Below, in pieces: positions 25,807 to 34,718 of a stretch of DNA of 64,000 bases; the first letter of the stretch is position 1; every line of letters starts with the position of its first letter. The DNA comes from DASVBE01 sp963770375. GTDB lineage: Bacteria; Actinomycetota; Actinomycetes; Streptosporangiales; Streptosporangiaceae. Both the position numbers and the translations under genes were made by a program. The stretch spans positions 27,120 through 91,119 of the forward strand of contig CAVYPM010000015.1 of the NCBI GenBank assembly GCA_963770375.1, given 5' to 3'. Below the pieces are notes generated by a model that ran no database searches, had not been told where the DNA came from, and worked only from the letters and a program-made list of their open reading frames with translations.

Positions 25807-26382
25807 ATGAGCGGCAAGGTGGTCGTGAACAGGTCGATGTCGCTTGACGGCTTCATCGCCGGCCCCGGTGACGCGATGGACTGGATCTTCGACTTCGTGA
25901 CGCCGGACGCGGCCTGGCTGTCGGAGATCGCGGCGGCCACCGGCGCCATGCTCGTCGGCCGCCGGACCGATGAGGTAGGCGACCGGATGGACGCCAGCCA
26001 GGAGCGGGGGTCAGCATCGAGCGACGAGGGCTACCCCTTCTCCGGACCCTCGTTCGTCCTCACCCACGAGCCTCCGGACCCGCCGGCCCCGGAGGTCACT
26101 TACCTCACCGGTGACATCGGGGAAGCGGTCGCCACGGCACTGAACGCTGCGGGCGGCAAGAACCTCGAAATCCTCGGTGCTGACGTGGCCCGTCAGTGCC
26201 TGCAGCGGGGTCTCGTGGACGAGATCCTGGTGTATGTCCTGCCGGTGCTGCTCGGCGACGGCATCCGGTTCTACTCCTCCAAGGGTCTCGCGAGGATCGA
26301 CCTGGAACCGCTCGACAGCACGCGGCATGGAGCCGTCACCATCCTTCGCTTCGGCGTCCGCAAGCAGCCATCGGTGCAGTGA
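25807..26382 (+). CDS. Dihydrofolate-reductase-like/RibD C-terminal domain protein
   Basis: 191 residues with the RibD-C pattern: VVVNRSMSLDGFIAGPGDAMDW at the start, ATGAMLVGRRTDE, SFVLTH, NLEILGADVARQCLQRGLVDEILVYVLPVLLGDGIRF. These NADPH-binding reductases are related to RibG/DHFR, and most have no known substrate. It has its own intergenic space on both sides, filled with palindromic repeats, and is not in an operon. Confidence 0.88.
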   Translation: MSGKVVVNRSMSLDGFIAGPGDAMDWIFDFVTPDAAWLSEIAAATGAMLVGRRTDEVGDRMDASQERGSASSDEGYPFSGPSFVLTHEPPDPPAPEVTYLTGDIGEAVATALNAAGGKNLEILGADVARQCLQRGLVDEILVYVLPVLLGDGIRFYSSKGLARIDLEPLDSTRHGAVTILRFGVRKQPSVQ

Positions 26383-26509
26383 CTGGGCGGCACGGGCCCC
26401 ACGTCCCGGAGTGAGGCTCTTCATGAACCGGGAGGAATACCGGTGCTCCCTGGTGCGAGACCCTCCGTGATCATGGACCGCCGCTGCACCGGCCAGGGCC
26501 CGCCGCCGG

Positions 26510-26628
26510 TTCAGAGCCGGGCTGTCCACGCAATGACCAGCTGGCGGAGGGACGACCCCGCCTGGCCGGATATTTCGGATTCAGGAGGCCATACCCCGCG
26601 GTGCGAAATCCTCCGTGATCATGGCGGG
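26510..26628. repeat. Intergenic direct repeat, copy B
   Basis: The partner of copy A about 1.07 kb upstream. It ends with the same CCTCCGTGATCATGG (26610-26624). A further copy of that 15-mer stands just before it at 26462-26476. The stretch between the reductase and the monooxygenase stop holds no gene. Confidence 0.65.
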
Positions 26629-26655
26629 AAGGATCAGCCGCGGCAGCCTAGCGCG

Positions 26656-26705
26656 ACCGGAATTCCAGGCCCTCGAACTCACCGGAATTCCAGGCCCTCG
26701 AACTC
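26656..26705. repeat. 25-bp perfect tandem duplication at the monooxygenase 3' end
   Basis: ACCGGAATTCCAGGCCCTCGAACTC occurs twice without spacing. The TGA stop of the minus-strand gene straddles the junction. Without the duplication the frame would have run a few codons further (ending in FRSR), so the duplication created the present stop. Confidence 0.85.
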
Positions 26706-28481
26706 GCCCGAGGTCCGCCACCGCTCGATGAACTCGAAGTACGCCGACGCGCCCTCCGGGTATCCCTGGCCCAGCCAGTTGCCCTGCGGACCCGGATCCT
26801 GGCCCTCGTTGTTGTAGTAACCCGGCGTGCAGTCCGGCGACCCGATGATCGACCCCGGTCCCGACCGCAGCAGCTCCATCCAGGCTTCCTCGGCGTCCGC
26901 CCGCGCTTCGACTACGCAGAAGCCGCGGTCCAGCGCCCCCCGCACCGTATCCCTAATGGTCCGGGCCGCCTCGGAAAGGTTGTGCGGCACGTTGGAGATC
27001 AGGTTCGCACCCTGGAACGGCTGAACCACGAACATGTTCGGGAAGCCGTGCACGTGCACGCCGTGCAGCGTCCGCATGCCCCCGGCCCAGTGCTCGGACA
27101 GCCTGATCCCGCCGCGCCCGACGGTCTCGAAACCGGCCCGGCGGGTCCAGTCGGTGCCGACCTCGAACCCGGACGCGTAGATGATGCAGTCCACCTCGTA
27201 GTGCCGCCCGGCCGCGGTCACCCCGGTCGCGGTGATCTCCTGCACGCCCTTGCCGTCGGTGTCCACCAGGTGCGTGTTCGGCTCGTTGAACGACTGCAGG
27301 TACTCGTCGTGGAAGCAGGGCCGCTTGCACAGCTGCCGGTACCAGGCCTTCAGCGCCGCAGCGGTATCCGCGTCGGAAACGATGGCGTCGACCCGGGTCC
27401 GGATCTCCGACATCTTCTCGTAGTCGGACTCCTCGTAGGCGGCCATCATGCCGTCCACGGTGAACTCCTCCGGCGGCAGCGCCATGATCTTGTCGCGGAC
27501 CCGGCGGGAGATGTCCGTCCAGCCGTCCTGGACCAGGTCCTCCTGGGCCGAACCGCGGGTCTGGTTGTCCGCGAAGTTCTCCAGCCAGCGCTGCTGCCAG
27601 CCCGGCGTGGCGATCGACGCGAACCACTCCGGGTCGATGGGCCGGTTGCCCCGGGTGTCCACCGAGGACGGCGTCCGCTGGAACACGTACAGCTCGCCGC
27701 AGGCCCGGGACAGGTGCGGCACGCACTGCACGGACGTGGCCCCGGTGCCGATGACCGCCACCCGCTTGTCCGCCAGCTTGTCCATCAGCGCGCCGGACGG
27801 GTCGCCGCCGGTATAGGAGTAGTCCCACCGGCTCGTGTGGAACGAGTGCCCGCCGAACGCCTCGATCCCCGGGATCCCCGGCAGCTTGGGCACGTGCAGC
27901 GGGCCCAGCCCCATCCCGACGAACTGCGCGGTGAACTCGTCCCCGCGGCTGGTGCTGACCACCCAGCAGGACCGGCCCTCGTCCCAGGCCAGCCCGGTCA
28001 CCTCGGTGTGGAACAGGGCCAGCTCGTCCAGCCCGAACTTCTTCCCGATGAACTCGCAGTGCGCCAGGATCTCCGGCCCGTGCGCGTACTTCTCGCTCGG
28101 CATGTGCCCGGTTTCCTCGAGCAGCGGCATGTACACCATCGAGGCGGTGTCGCACTGCGCGCCGGGATACCGGTTCCAGTACCAGGTGCCGCCGAAGCCG
28201 CCGCCCTTCTCCACGATCCGGCAGGGCACGCCGGCCTCGGTCAGCCGCGCGGCGGTCAGCAGCCCGGCGAACCCGCCGCCGATGAACGCCGCCGTCACAT
28301 GGTCGGTCTTCGGGGCCCGCTCGGCCCGCGGCGTGTACGGGTCCGTCAGGTAGTGCCCGAGCTGGCCGGCCAGCCGCAGGTACTGGTCGTTGCCGTCGGG
28401 CCGGAGCCGCTTGGCGCGTTCCTCGGCGTACTTGCGGCGCAGGGCGTCCAGGTCGATCGCGGGGCCGTCGGTGACGGTCAT
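26679..28481 (-). CDS. Flavin-containing Baeyer-Villiger-type monooxygenase
   Basis: 600 residues, the usual size of type I BVMOs with an N-terminal extension. FAD binding is IGGGFAGLLTAARL with VEKGGGFGGTWYWNRYPG. The BVMO fingerprint FxGxxxHxxxW(D/P) is present as FGGHSFHTSRWD. The second nucleotide-binding site is VIGTGATSVQ. Such enzymes use NADPH and O2 to convert ketones to esters or oxidise soft heteroatoms. The ATG at 28481 follows a short spacer with a 16-bp tandem repeat. The C-terminal stop lies in a small duplication. Confidence 0.92.
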   Translation of the reverse strand: MTVTDGPAIDLDALRRKYAEERAKRLRPDGNDQYLRLAGQLGHYLTDPYTPRAERAPKTDHVTAAFIGGGFAGLLTAARLTEAGVPCRIVEKGGGFGGTWYWNRYPGAQCDTASMVYMPLLEETGHMPSEKYAHGPEILAHCEFIGKKFGLDELALFHTEVTGLAWDEGRSCWVVSTSRGDEFTAQFVGMGLGPLHVPKLPGIPGIEAFGGHSFHTSRWDYSYTGGDPSGALMDKLADKRVAVIGTGATSVQCVPHLSRACGELYVFQRTPSSVDTRGNRPIDPEWFASIATPGWQQRWLENFADNQTRGSAQEDLVQDGWTDISRRVRDKIMALPPEEFTVDGMMAAYEESDYEKMSEIRTRVDAIVSDADTAAALKAWYRQLCKRPCFHDEYLQSFNEPNTHLVDTDGKGVQEITATGVTAAGRHYEVDCIIYASGFEVGTDWTRRAGFETVGRGGIRLSEHWAGGMRTLHGVHVHGFPNMFVVQPFQGANLISNVPHNLSEAARTIRDTVRGALDRGFCVVEARADAEEAWMELLRSGPGSIIGSPDCTPGYYNNEGQDPGPQGNWLGQGYPEGASAYFEFIERWRTSGEFEGLEFR

Positions 28482-28500
28482 GCACGCTCCGGTGAGGGCT

Positions 28501-28532
28501 GGGGACAGTGCTGGCCGGGGACAGCGCTGGCT
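28501..28532. repeat. Two 16-bp tandem units upstream of the monooxygenase
   Basis: GGGGACAGTGCTGGCC is followed at once by GGGGACAGCGCTGGCT (14/16 identical), in the promoter-side spacer of the leftward gene. TGACAGCATGTCA, a small palindrome, lies 20 bases further upstream. Both are candidate operator sequences. Confidence 0.45.
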
Positions 28533-28612
28533 GAGGAACCGGGGGCCGGTGACAGCATGTCATCTCGGGGGGAAAGCGAGCAATATTCGGTTTTGCCGGG
28601 ATCGTGCCGCGG

Positions 28613-29506
28613 TTATCCCGCAGGCCTGATCCGCCGTACCGCACCTTCTGCCGCAGGTGGCACTGCGTCAGGATGGATTACGGTGGCGAGGGCCTCGATG
28701 CCGTCCACGACGCGCGGCCCCGGCCGGACGACAAGACCGTCGGCGTCGATCGCCCAGATTTCAGGACCGCGCAGCTCGCGCTCGGCGGTCTCGGCCTGCT
28801 GGGCCGCGCCGTCCAGGTGGTAGCCGCACGGGGAGACGACCACGATGTCCGGCTGCGCGGCGGCGATCTCCGCCCAGCCGGCCTGCTGGGCGGGCGCCCC
28901 GCGGTGGCAGGCCACCGGCTCGCCGCCCGCCGCGGCCACCAGGTCGGGGATCCAGTGCCCGGCGGTGAACGGCGGATCGGTCCACTCCAGCAGCGCGACC
29001 CGCGGCCGGGGCCGCCCGGTCAGCGCGACGGCCACCGTGGCCAGCCGCTGCCGCAGCCCGGTCACCAGCGCCAGGGCGCGGCCCGGCACCCCGGCCCGCT
29101 CGCCGACGGCCAGGATCGTGCCCAGGACCTCCTCCAGCGAGTACGGGTCGAGCGACAGGACGTCGGCCGTGCAGCCCAGGTGGTCGAGCGCGCTGGAGAC
29201 CTGGCCGGACGGGAGTGCGCAGACGCGGCACAGGTCCTGGGTGAGGATCAGGTCCGGGTTCAGCCCGGCCAGTGCGCCTTCGTGCAGCGTGTAGAGGTCC
29301 CCGCCGGACGCCAGCTGGTCCTTGACGTAGCGGTCGATCTCGCCCGGGGTCATCCCGGTGGTGTCCCGGCCGCCCACGACCACGGTCTTGTCCGTCCGGG
29401 CCTGAGGCGGCTCGTCGCACTCGAACGTCACCCCGACCAGGTCATCGCCCAGCCCGAGCGCATAAACGATCTCGGTCGCCGAGGGCAGCAAAGACACAAC
29501 CCGCAT
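28613..29506 (-). CDS. BtuF-like (TroA-fold) cobalamin-binding/substrate-binding protein without a signal peptide
   Basis: 297 residues from the ATG at 29506, giving the typical start MRVVSLLPSATEIVYALGLG. Further motifs are GVTFECDEPP, LNPDLILTQDLCRVCALP, WTDPPFTAGHWIPDLVAAAGG and PDIVVVSPCGYHL. No signal peptide or lipobox is seen, as in the cytoplasmic cobalamin-binding branch of BtuF homologues, and no ABC transporter is adjacent. A homocysteine methyltransferase-like gene lies upstream on the same strand, separated by a strong hairpin. A role in corrinoid handling is inferred only. Confidence 0.82.
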   Translation of the reverse strand: MRVVSLLPSATEIVYALGLGDDLVGVTFECDEPPQARTDKTVVVGGRDTTGMTPGEIDRYVKDQLASGGDLYTLHEGALAGLNPDLILTQDLCRVCALPSGQVSSALDHLGCTADVLSLDPYSLEEVLGTILAVGERAGVPGRALALVTGLRQRLATVAVALTGRPRPRVALLEWTDPPFTAGHWIPDLVAAAGGEPVACHRGAPAQQAGWAEIAAAQPDIVVVSPCGYHLDGAAQQAETAERELRGPEIWAIDADGLVVRPGPRVVDGIEALATVIHPDAVPPAAEGAVRRIRPAG

Positions 29507-29546
29507 GGCTACCACCCTAGGCAGCCGCCGCGCCCGGCCCGGGAAC

Positions 29547-29600
29547 GCGATCGATGTTACGTCGCTTAACTTCTTACTTAAGCGACGTAACATCGATCGC
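29547..29600 (-). terminator. 23-bp perfect hairpin, member of a dispersed family
   Basis: GCGATCGATGTTACGTCGCTTAA (29547-29569) pairs exactly with 29578-29600 around an 8-base loop. It lies between the homocysteine methyltransferase stop and the BtuF-like start. A near-identical stem occurs at 39955-40009. Confidence 0.7.
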
Positions 29601-29614
29601 TACGAACGGCGGGG

Positions 29615-30547
29615 TTAGCTGGCCCAGAGGGCGGCTACGTGGCGGGCGTCGGTGCCGCAGCAGCCGCCTACCACGGACAGGCCGGGCAGCAGCGGTGCCA
29701 GCTTCCGGTGCGCCGCGGCCAGCGCGGCCGGGTCACCCTCGTCCAGCTCGTCGGACTCGTCCAGCTCGGCGTGGCTGAGCGCGGACGCGTTGTACCGGAC
29801 CCCGGCGATCCGCTCCCGCCAGCCGTCGCCGTCCGGCGCGCTGAGCGCGGGCGCGACGTGCTCGGGGTGCGAGCAGTTGACCCCGAAGTAGTCCGGCGCG
29901 GCGGCGGCGTCCACCGCGCCGATCGTGCCCGCCAGCGTGCCGCCGTCGGCCAGCGTGCCGTCGGTCTCCACGGTGAACGAGATCGCCACCGGCAGCCCGG
30001 CGTCCCTGGCCGCCCGGACGATCCCGGTCGCCTCGCCGGCGCTGGTCAGCGTCAGCGCGCTGACCATGTCCGCGCCGGCCGCCGCGAAGGCCCGGATCTG
30101 CGGCCCGTGGTACTCCTGCGCCTCGTCCGCGCTCATCGCCTCGCCCGGCTGGTAACCGTCGGAGCGCGGCCCGACCATGCCCGCGACCAGCGTGTCCTGG
30201 CCGCCCAGTGACCCGGCGTACCGCTCCCGCAGGCCGCGCAGGAACTCCACGGCCGCCGCGTTGACCCGGGCCAGCCCGGCCGCGTCGTAGCCGAGCAGGG
30301 CGCCCCAGTCCGGGCTGGCCCGCCACGTCGGCGCCTCCAGCAGCAGCCCGGCCCCGGCCCCCGCGGCGACCGCCGCGTAGCCGTCGTAGTACCGGGTCAG
30401 CTGGTCCCGCCCCGCGGGCGTCTCCACGAGCGGGAACGCCGCGAAGTGCGGCAGGTCCACGCCGTGGTGGAAGATCAGGTCGGTCTCCATGCCGCCGTCG
30501 GTGACCAGCGGGGTGCCGCTGAGCTGCGGCAACGGGGTCGCGTTCAT
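29615..30547 (-). CDS. Homocysteine S-methyltransferase family protein
   Basis: 310 residues from the ATG at 30547. The N-terminal TDGGMETDLIFHHGVDLPHFAAF resembles MmuM-type enzymes. The zinc ligands are in place: GVNCSHPEH (one Cys) and VGGCCGTDARH (two Cys). Family members transfer a methyl group from S-methylmethionine, betaine or methyl-cobalamin to homocysteine. It lies downstream of an APC permease on the same strand, as mmuM lies next to the mmuP permease in E. coli, but a perfect hairpin separates the two here. Confidence 0.88.
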   Translation of the reverse strand: MNATPLPQLSGTPLVTDGGMETDLIFHHGVDLPHFAAFPLVETPAGRDQLTRYYDGYAAVAAGAGAGLLLEAPTWRASPDWGALLGYDAAGLARVNAAAVEFLRGLRERYAGSLGGQDTLVAGMVGPRSDGYQPGEAMSADEAQEYHGPQIRAFAAAGADMVSALTLTSAGEATGIVRAARDAGLPVAISFTVETDGTLADGGTLAGTIGAVDAAAAPDYFGVNCSHPEHVAPALSAPDGDGWRERIAGVRYNASALSHAELDESDELDEGDPAALAAAHRKLAPLLPGLSVVGGCCGTDARHVAALWAS

Positions 30548-30613
30548 CCGGCCATTGTCCGTGACCCGCCTGAACGCCACCTGACCGGGTCCTTCCGGTC
30601 TCCCTGCGTCGCA

Positions 30614-30664
30614 CGCGAGGATGTGCCATCGCGGCATAGAAGCCGGCGATGGCACATCCTCGCG
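30614..30664 (-). terminator. 19-bp perfect hairpin between permease and methyltransferase genes
   Basis: CGCGAGGATGTGCCATCGC and GCGATGGCACATCCTCGCG enclose a 13-base loop, just after the permease stop. It is likely a terminator for the upstream permease operon; there is no U-run, as is common in high-GC actinobacteria. Confidence 0.65.
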
Positions 30665-30678
30665 CTGATGCCTGCTGG

Positions 30679-32158
30679 TTAGCGGTCGAGGATCGCGGCG
30701 TCGGTGCCGCCTTCCTCGCCCAGGATGGAGCCGATCTGGGCGACCTTGTCCGGCCGGGTGGTGCGCAGGTAGACCAGCACGCCGAGGCCGATGACCAGCC
30801 AGACCAGCGCCACGTACGGGGTGTACTTGAGGATGCCGGGCGGCGTCGGATGGATCGAGCCGTACAGCGCGGCGCCGAACACGACCGCGCCGATGAGCGG
30901 GACGACCACGTGCAGCAGCGGGTTCCAGTTCCTGGTGTCCCTGGTCTTCCGGAAGTACACGATGCCGCCGAGGCACAGCATGATGTAGACCACGATGATC
31001 AGCAGGGTGCCGGTCGTGGCCCAGAAGTAGTAGTTGCTGAACGGCGCGCCGAACAGGTCGTCGGACAGCGGGTAGCCCATCAGCAGGCCCATCAGGATCG
31101 CCAGCACGGTGACCGCGAGCGTCGCGGTGACCGGGGTCTGGAACCGCGGGTGGGTCCGGCCGAACGCGGCGGGCAGCACGCCCTCGCGGCCCATCGCGAA
31201 CAGGGTCCGCGCGGCGGCCGTGGCGCAGGCCACGCACACGATGAACGCGGCCAGCATGCCGCCGATCTCCACCAGCGTGCCAGTAAAGCTGCCCACGTAC
31301 GTGATCGGCGGTGGTCTTCAGCGCGACCGGGTCGGTGGCCATCTGGCTCCCGTTGTTCACCCCGAAGCCGATCGTGATCGAGTACGTGGTCCACAGGTAG
31401 AGGACGATCGCGAACAGGGTGGCCACGATCACCGCGATCGGGATGTTCCGGCGCGGGTTGGCGGTCTCCTCACCGAAGTCGGCCGCGGTCTCGAAGCCGA
31501 TGTAGGAGGTGACGCCGAAGATGATGCCGTAGAACACGCCGTTGAAGCCGCCCGAGTTGGTGTGCTGGAAGGTGAACGCGCTGAGCGCCTGGCCGTTGAT
31601 CCCGCCCTTGGCGGTGGTGACCAGGTCGACCACCAGGATCACCGCGATCGTGACGATGCCCACGATGAGCTGCACCCGGGTGGTCACCTTGACCTTGATC
31701 GTGGACAGCACGACGAACAGCACCATGCCGATGAAGAAGAACAGGATCCACAGCTTCGGGTTGACCCCGAGCAGGTCCGCGGCCAGGTAGCCGACCGCGG
31801 ACATCGTCATCGGCACGAAGCAGATGAACCCGAAGAAGTACAGCCAGCCGGCCATGAACCCGGCGCTGGTCCCCAGGCTCCGGCTGGCGTAGGTGTACGC
31901 GTACCCGGCGGTGGCCATCCGCCGGGTGAACCCGATCACCACGAAGGCCAGCGCCAGGCAGGCTATGCCGCCGAGCAGGAAGGCCAGCGGCGTCGAGCCG
32001 CCCGCCACCGCGGCCACGCCGGTGACGTTGAGCAGCATGGCCATCCCGGGAGCAATCACGGACACCGAGATGGCGATGGCGTCCCGGAGCCGCAGCGAGC
32101 CGTGTGCGAGCTCGCCGCTGCCGGCCCCGGGGATCAGGTCTGGGCTGGTCTTGGCCAT
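30679..32158 (-). CDS. APC-superfamily amino acid permease, one frameshift
   Basis: About 493 residues. The N-terminal half has LRLRDAIAISVSVIAPGMAM, GYAYTYASRSLG and GFETAADFGEETANPRRNIP, as in amino acid/polyamine/organocation transporters of the EutP/AdiC-like groups. The frame shifts near 31302: the text CACGTACGTG fits CACTACGTG with one extra base, after which YVGSFTGTLVEIGGML and the remaining helices are intact. AAAGGAA precedes the ATG. It follows the Dabb and glutamine-synthetase-like genes closely, so it may import the amine substrate of that pathway. Confidence 0.83.
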
Positions 32159-32171
32159 GGCACCGTTCCTT

Positions 32172-32495
32172 TCATTCGGGCATCAGGACGGTCTGGCCGT
32201 CCAGGTGGTAGTCAAAGGCCAGCGGGGTGCAGGCACGTGCGTTGAGCCAGGCGAGGAAGTCCTGGTGCACCGGGTGCGCCCGGTACTCCGCCAGGGCCTC
32301 CTCGCTGGGGAACTCGGTGTAGAGCAGGTAGGGGTAGCCGCGGGTGCGGGCCCCGGTGAGATCGGTGCCGAACCGGCACCTGGTCATCAGGCCGATCTCC
32401 TTCGGCCAGGACGCCACCATCGCGCGCATGTCCGCGGCCTCCTCCGCGGACAGCTCGCGGGGGAAGCTGAACAGGACGATGTGCTGCACGGTCAT
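32172..32495 (-). CDS. Dabb (stress-responsive A/B barrel) domain protein
   Basis: 107 residues. MTVQHIVLFSFPRELSAEEAADM and the GTDLTGARTRGYPYLLYTEF stretch fit the Dabb dimeric barrel, with YRAHPVHQDFLAW as the usual end motif. It sits 16 bases from the glutamine-synthetase-like gene with GGGAG upstream, so it is in that operon. The function of the family is mostly unknown; some members are cyclases or small-molecule binders. Confidence 0.85.
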   Translation of the reverse strand: MTVQHIVLFSFPRELSAEEAADMRAMVASWPKEIGLMTRCRFGTDLTGARTRGYPYLLYTEFPSEEALAEYRAHPVHQDFLAWLNARACTPLAFDYHLDGQTVLMPE

Positions 32496-32511
32496 AGGGG
32501 CTGGCTCCCGG

Positions 32512-34023
32512 TCAGAAGAACTCGAAGTACTCGCGCATCTCCCAGTCGGTGACGTCACCGGGATCCGCGGGCGGGTTGTCGGCCAGCGCGGCCTCGTACC
32601 GGCTGACCTCGGCGCGCTTCATCGTGAGCAGGTAGTCCACCATTGTGGCTCCGAACGCCTCGCGGTAGAAGCTGTCTTTGTCCAGCGCCTCGATCGCGGT
32701 GGCCAGCGACGTGGGCAGCATCGGGGCCTCCGTGGCGTACGGGTCGGCCTCGACCGGCGGCGGCGGGTCGGCCTTGCGGCGCATCCCGTCAAGACCGGCC
32801 GCGATGTTCGCGGCCATGTACAGGTACGGGTTGGCGGCGGGCTCGCCCATCCGGTTCTCGATGTGGCTGTTGGCGTCGCCCGGCGCGCCCTGCACCCGGA
32901 TCAGCGCGCCGCGGTTCTCGACCGCCCAGCAGACCCGGTCCGGGGCGAACGAGTACGGCCGGTAGCGCTTGTACCCGTTGACCGTCGGGGTGGCGAACAC
33001 GGTCATCGGCATCGCGTGCTCGACCAGGCCGGCCACGAAGTGGCGGCCCTCCTGCGACAGCGCCTCGTCCGCGCTGCTGAACACGTTCCGCCCGTCCGTC
33101 CGGGACAGCAGCGACTCGTGCAGGTGCCAGCCGGAGGAGAAGAAGTTCGGCAGCCCGGGCCGGCACATGAAGCTGGCCAGCAGCCCGTGCCGCTGGCACA
33201 GCTGCTTGACCGCGGAGCGGAACAGCACGACGGCGTCGGCCGCGGCCAGGCCGCCGATCGGGCTGAAGCTGAACTCCATCTGCCCGGGGCCCCATTCGTC
33301 CTCCATGGAGCGGGGGAGCAGCCCGACCCCGGCCAGGCCGTCGCGGATCATCTCCAGCGTGCTGTTCACGCTGTCCAGCCGGACCTCGGACAGGTACTGG
33401 TAGCCGCGTTCCCACACGCTGACGGCGGGCGCCACCGGGGTGAACCCGGCGTTCTCCGGGATGATCGTGGTCTGCTCGTTCTTGACGATGTAGTACTCGA
33501 CCTCGATGCCGGCCAGGTAGTCGAGGCCGGCCTCGCCCAGCGCGGCCAGCTGGCGGCGCATCAGCCCGCGGCCGTCGAGCGGCATCGGCGCGCCGCTGGA
33601 GAAGTACACGTCGCAGAGCATCCAGCCGGTCCGGTCGGCCCACGGCAGCACCTGGAACGTGGCCGGGTCGGGAACCAGGACCACGTCGGGGAACCCGGTC
33701 AGCTCGTCGATGCCGAACCCGCCGCCGGCCGCGAACGCGGGCACGAACACCTGGTTGCCGGAGTCCAGGCTGTAGATCGCGCCGGAGAAGTCCAGGCCGT
33801 TGCGCATCGCGGCGATGGCCACGGCCGGGTCCAGGGCCTTGCCCCGCGGGATGCCGTGCTGGTCGACCACGATGAGCCGCACGGTGCGCAGCCCGAGCTC
33901 GCGGATGCGGTCGGCGAGCTCGCCGGCCGCGGCCTGCTGCTCCGGGGTGTAGAGCCCGTGCTGGGCCACGAAGCCGCTCTGGCCGACCCCGTCTACTGCG
34001 TGCTGGCTGGCGCTACTGCCCAT
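32512..34023 (-). CDS. Glutamine-synthetase-family ligase (gamma-glutamyl amine ligase-like)
   Basis: 503 residues. The N-terminal half has the GS beta-Grasp region (VRLIVVDQHGIPRGKAL). The catalytic half has the metal and glutamate sites: GIEVEYYIV, MEDEWGPGQMEFSF, SGWHLHESL, TVNGYKRYRPYSFAPDRVCWAVENR and IENRMGEPAANPYLYMA. The RxxxxxxxxNR stretch and the Pro-rich PADP end are more like the PuuA/GlnA3-4 group, which ligates glutamate to polyamines or ethanolamine, than housekeeping GlnA. It heads an operon with Dabb and APC permease genes, next to an Lrp gene. GGAGGA precedes the ATG. Confidence 0.88.
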   Translation of the reverse strand: MGSSASQHAVDGVGQSGFVAQHGLYTPEQQAAAGELADRIRELGLRTVRLIVVDQHGIPRGKALDPAVAIAAMRNGLDFSGAIYSLDSGNQVFVPAFAAGGGFGIDELTGFPDVVLVPDPATFQVLPWADRTGWMLCDVYFSSGAPMPLDGRGLMRRQLAALGEAGLDYLAGIEVEYYIVKNEQTTIIPENAGFTPVAPAVSVWERGYQYLSEVRLDSVNSTLEMIRDGLAGVGLLPRSMEDEWGPGQMEFSFSPIGGLAAADAVVLFRSAVKQLCQRHGLLASFMCRPGLPNFFSSGWHLHESLLSRTDGRNVFSSADEALSQEGRHFVAGLVEHAMPMTVFATPTVNGYKRYRPYSFAPDRVCWAVENRGALIRVQGAPGDANSHIENRMGEPAANPYLYMAANIAAGLDGMRRKADPPPPVEADPYATEAPMLPTSLATAIEALDKDSFYREAFGATMVDYLLTMKRAEVSRYEAALADNPPADPGDVTDWEMREYFEFF

Positions 34024-34094
34024 CCGGCTGTCCTCCGATCAGAAAGGTGTACGCGACCGGGGCCGGGACTGCCGAGCCCAGGCCGGTCGCGCTC

Positions 34095-34655
34095 TCAGGT
34101 CTTCTTCGACTCTCCCCGCTGCCTGCTCATCTGGTCCAGCATGCCGGCGGCGAAGTTTCCCGGCTCCATATCGGCCAGGGACAGGAACGTCTCGGTCCGC
34201 TGCACCCCGTTGATCTGGAAGATCTTGCTGAGCAGCAGCTCGCGCAGGTGCGCGTGGTCCCGGACCCGGAGCCGGACCAGCAGGTCCAGGCTGCCGGTGA
34301 CCACGCTCATCTCCTCGGCCTCGGGCAGCGCCCTGATCGCGGTGATGATCTCGGTCAGCTCCATGCCGGGCCCGGCGGTCACCGCCAGGTAGACCACGAC
34401 CGGGTAGCCGAGCGCGGCCCAGTCGATGTCGACCCGGTAGCCGCGGATCGCGCCGCTGCGCTCGAGCCGGGCCAGCCGGTCGGCCACCGCGGGCGGGGAC
34501 ATCTCGATCCGCCGGGCGAGCGCCCGCTGCGACTGGCGCGCGTCGTCGGCCAGCGCCCGCAGCAGGGCCAGGTCGAGGTCGTCCAGGTCGGCGGGGGGCA
34601 CCGCCGGGGCGGTCACCTCGGCCAGCTTGGCGAGCGGAGCTGACACAGATGTCAT
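34095..34655 (-). CDS. Lrp/AsnC family transcriptional regulator
   Basis: 186 residues. HTH residues about 25-75: LDDLDLALLRALADDARQS, then ALARRIEMSPPAVADRLARLE. The RAM ligand domain follows (GYPVVVYLAVTAGPGMELTE, VTGSLDLLVRLRVRDHAHL). It is divergent from the aminotransferase operon and 70 bases upstream of the ligase operon, so it is placed to control both in response to an amino acid or amine. Palindromic sites lie in the divergent region. Confidence 0.9.
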   Translation of the reverse strand: MTSVSAPLAKLAEVTAPAVPPADLDDLDLALLRALADDARQSQRALARRIEMSPPAVADRLARLERSGAIRGYRVDIDWAALGYPVVVYLAVTAGPGMELTEIITAIRALPEAEEMSVVTGSLDLLVRLRVRDHAHLRELLLSKIFQINGVQRTETFLSLADMEPGNFAAGMLDQMSRQRGESKKT

Positions 34656-34718
34656 TTGCCAGGCTACCCGTCGTGGGATCTGATGAACTGAGCTATGCTA
34701 GCGAGGGGGTTATTACCT

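Noticed and set aside
25439..26628. Integron cassette with attC sites around the DHFR-like gene
   Set aside because: The repeats are not attC-like (no RYYYAAC/GTTRRRY core ends), no integrase is present, and the gene is a RibD-C protein rather than a cassette-borne dfr.
29615..32158. 847-residue permease-homocysteine methyltransferase fusion
   Set aside because: The permease continues in another frame to 30679 with intact helices, and the methyltransferase has its own ATG. The open frame between them follows a one-base insertion near 31302.
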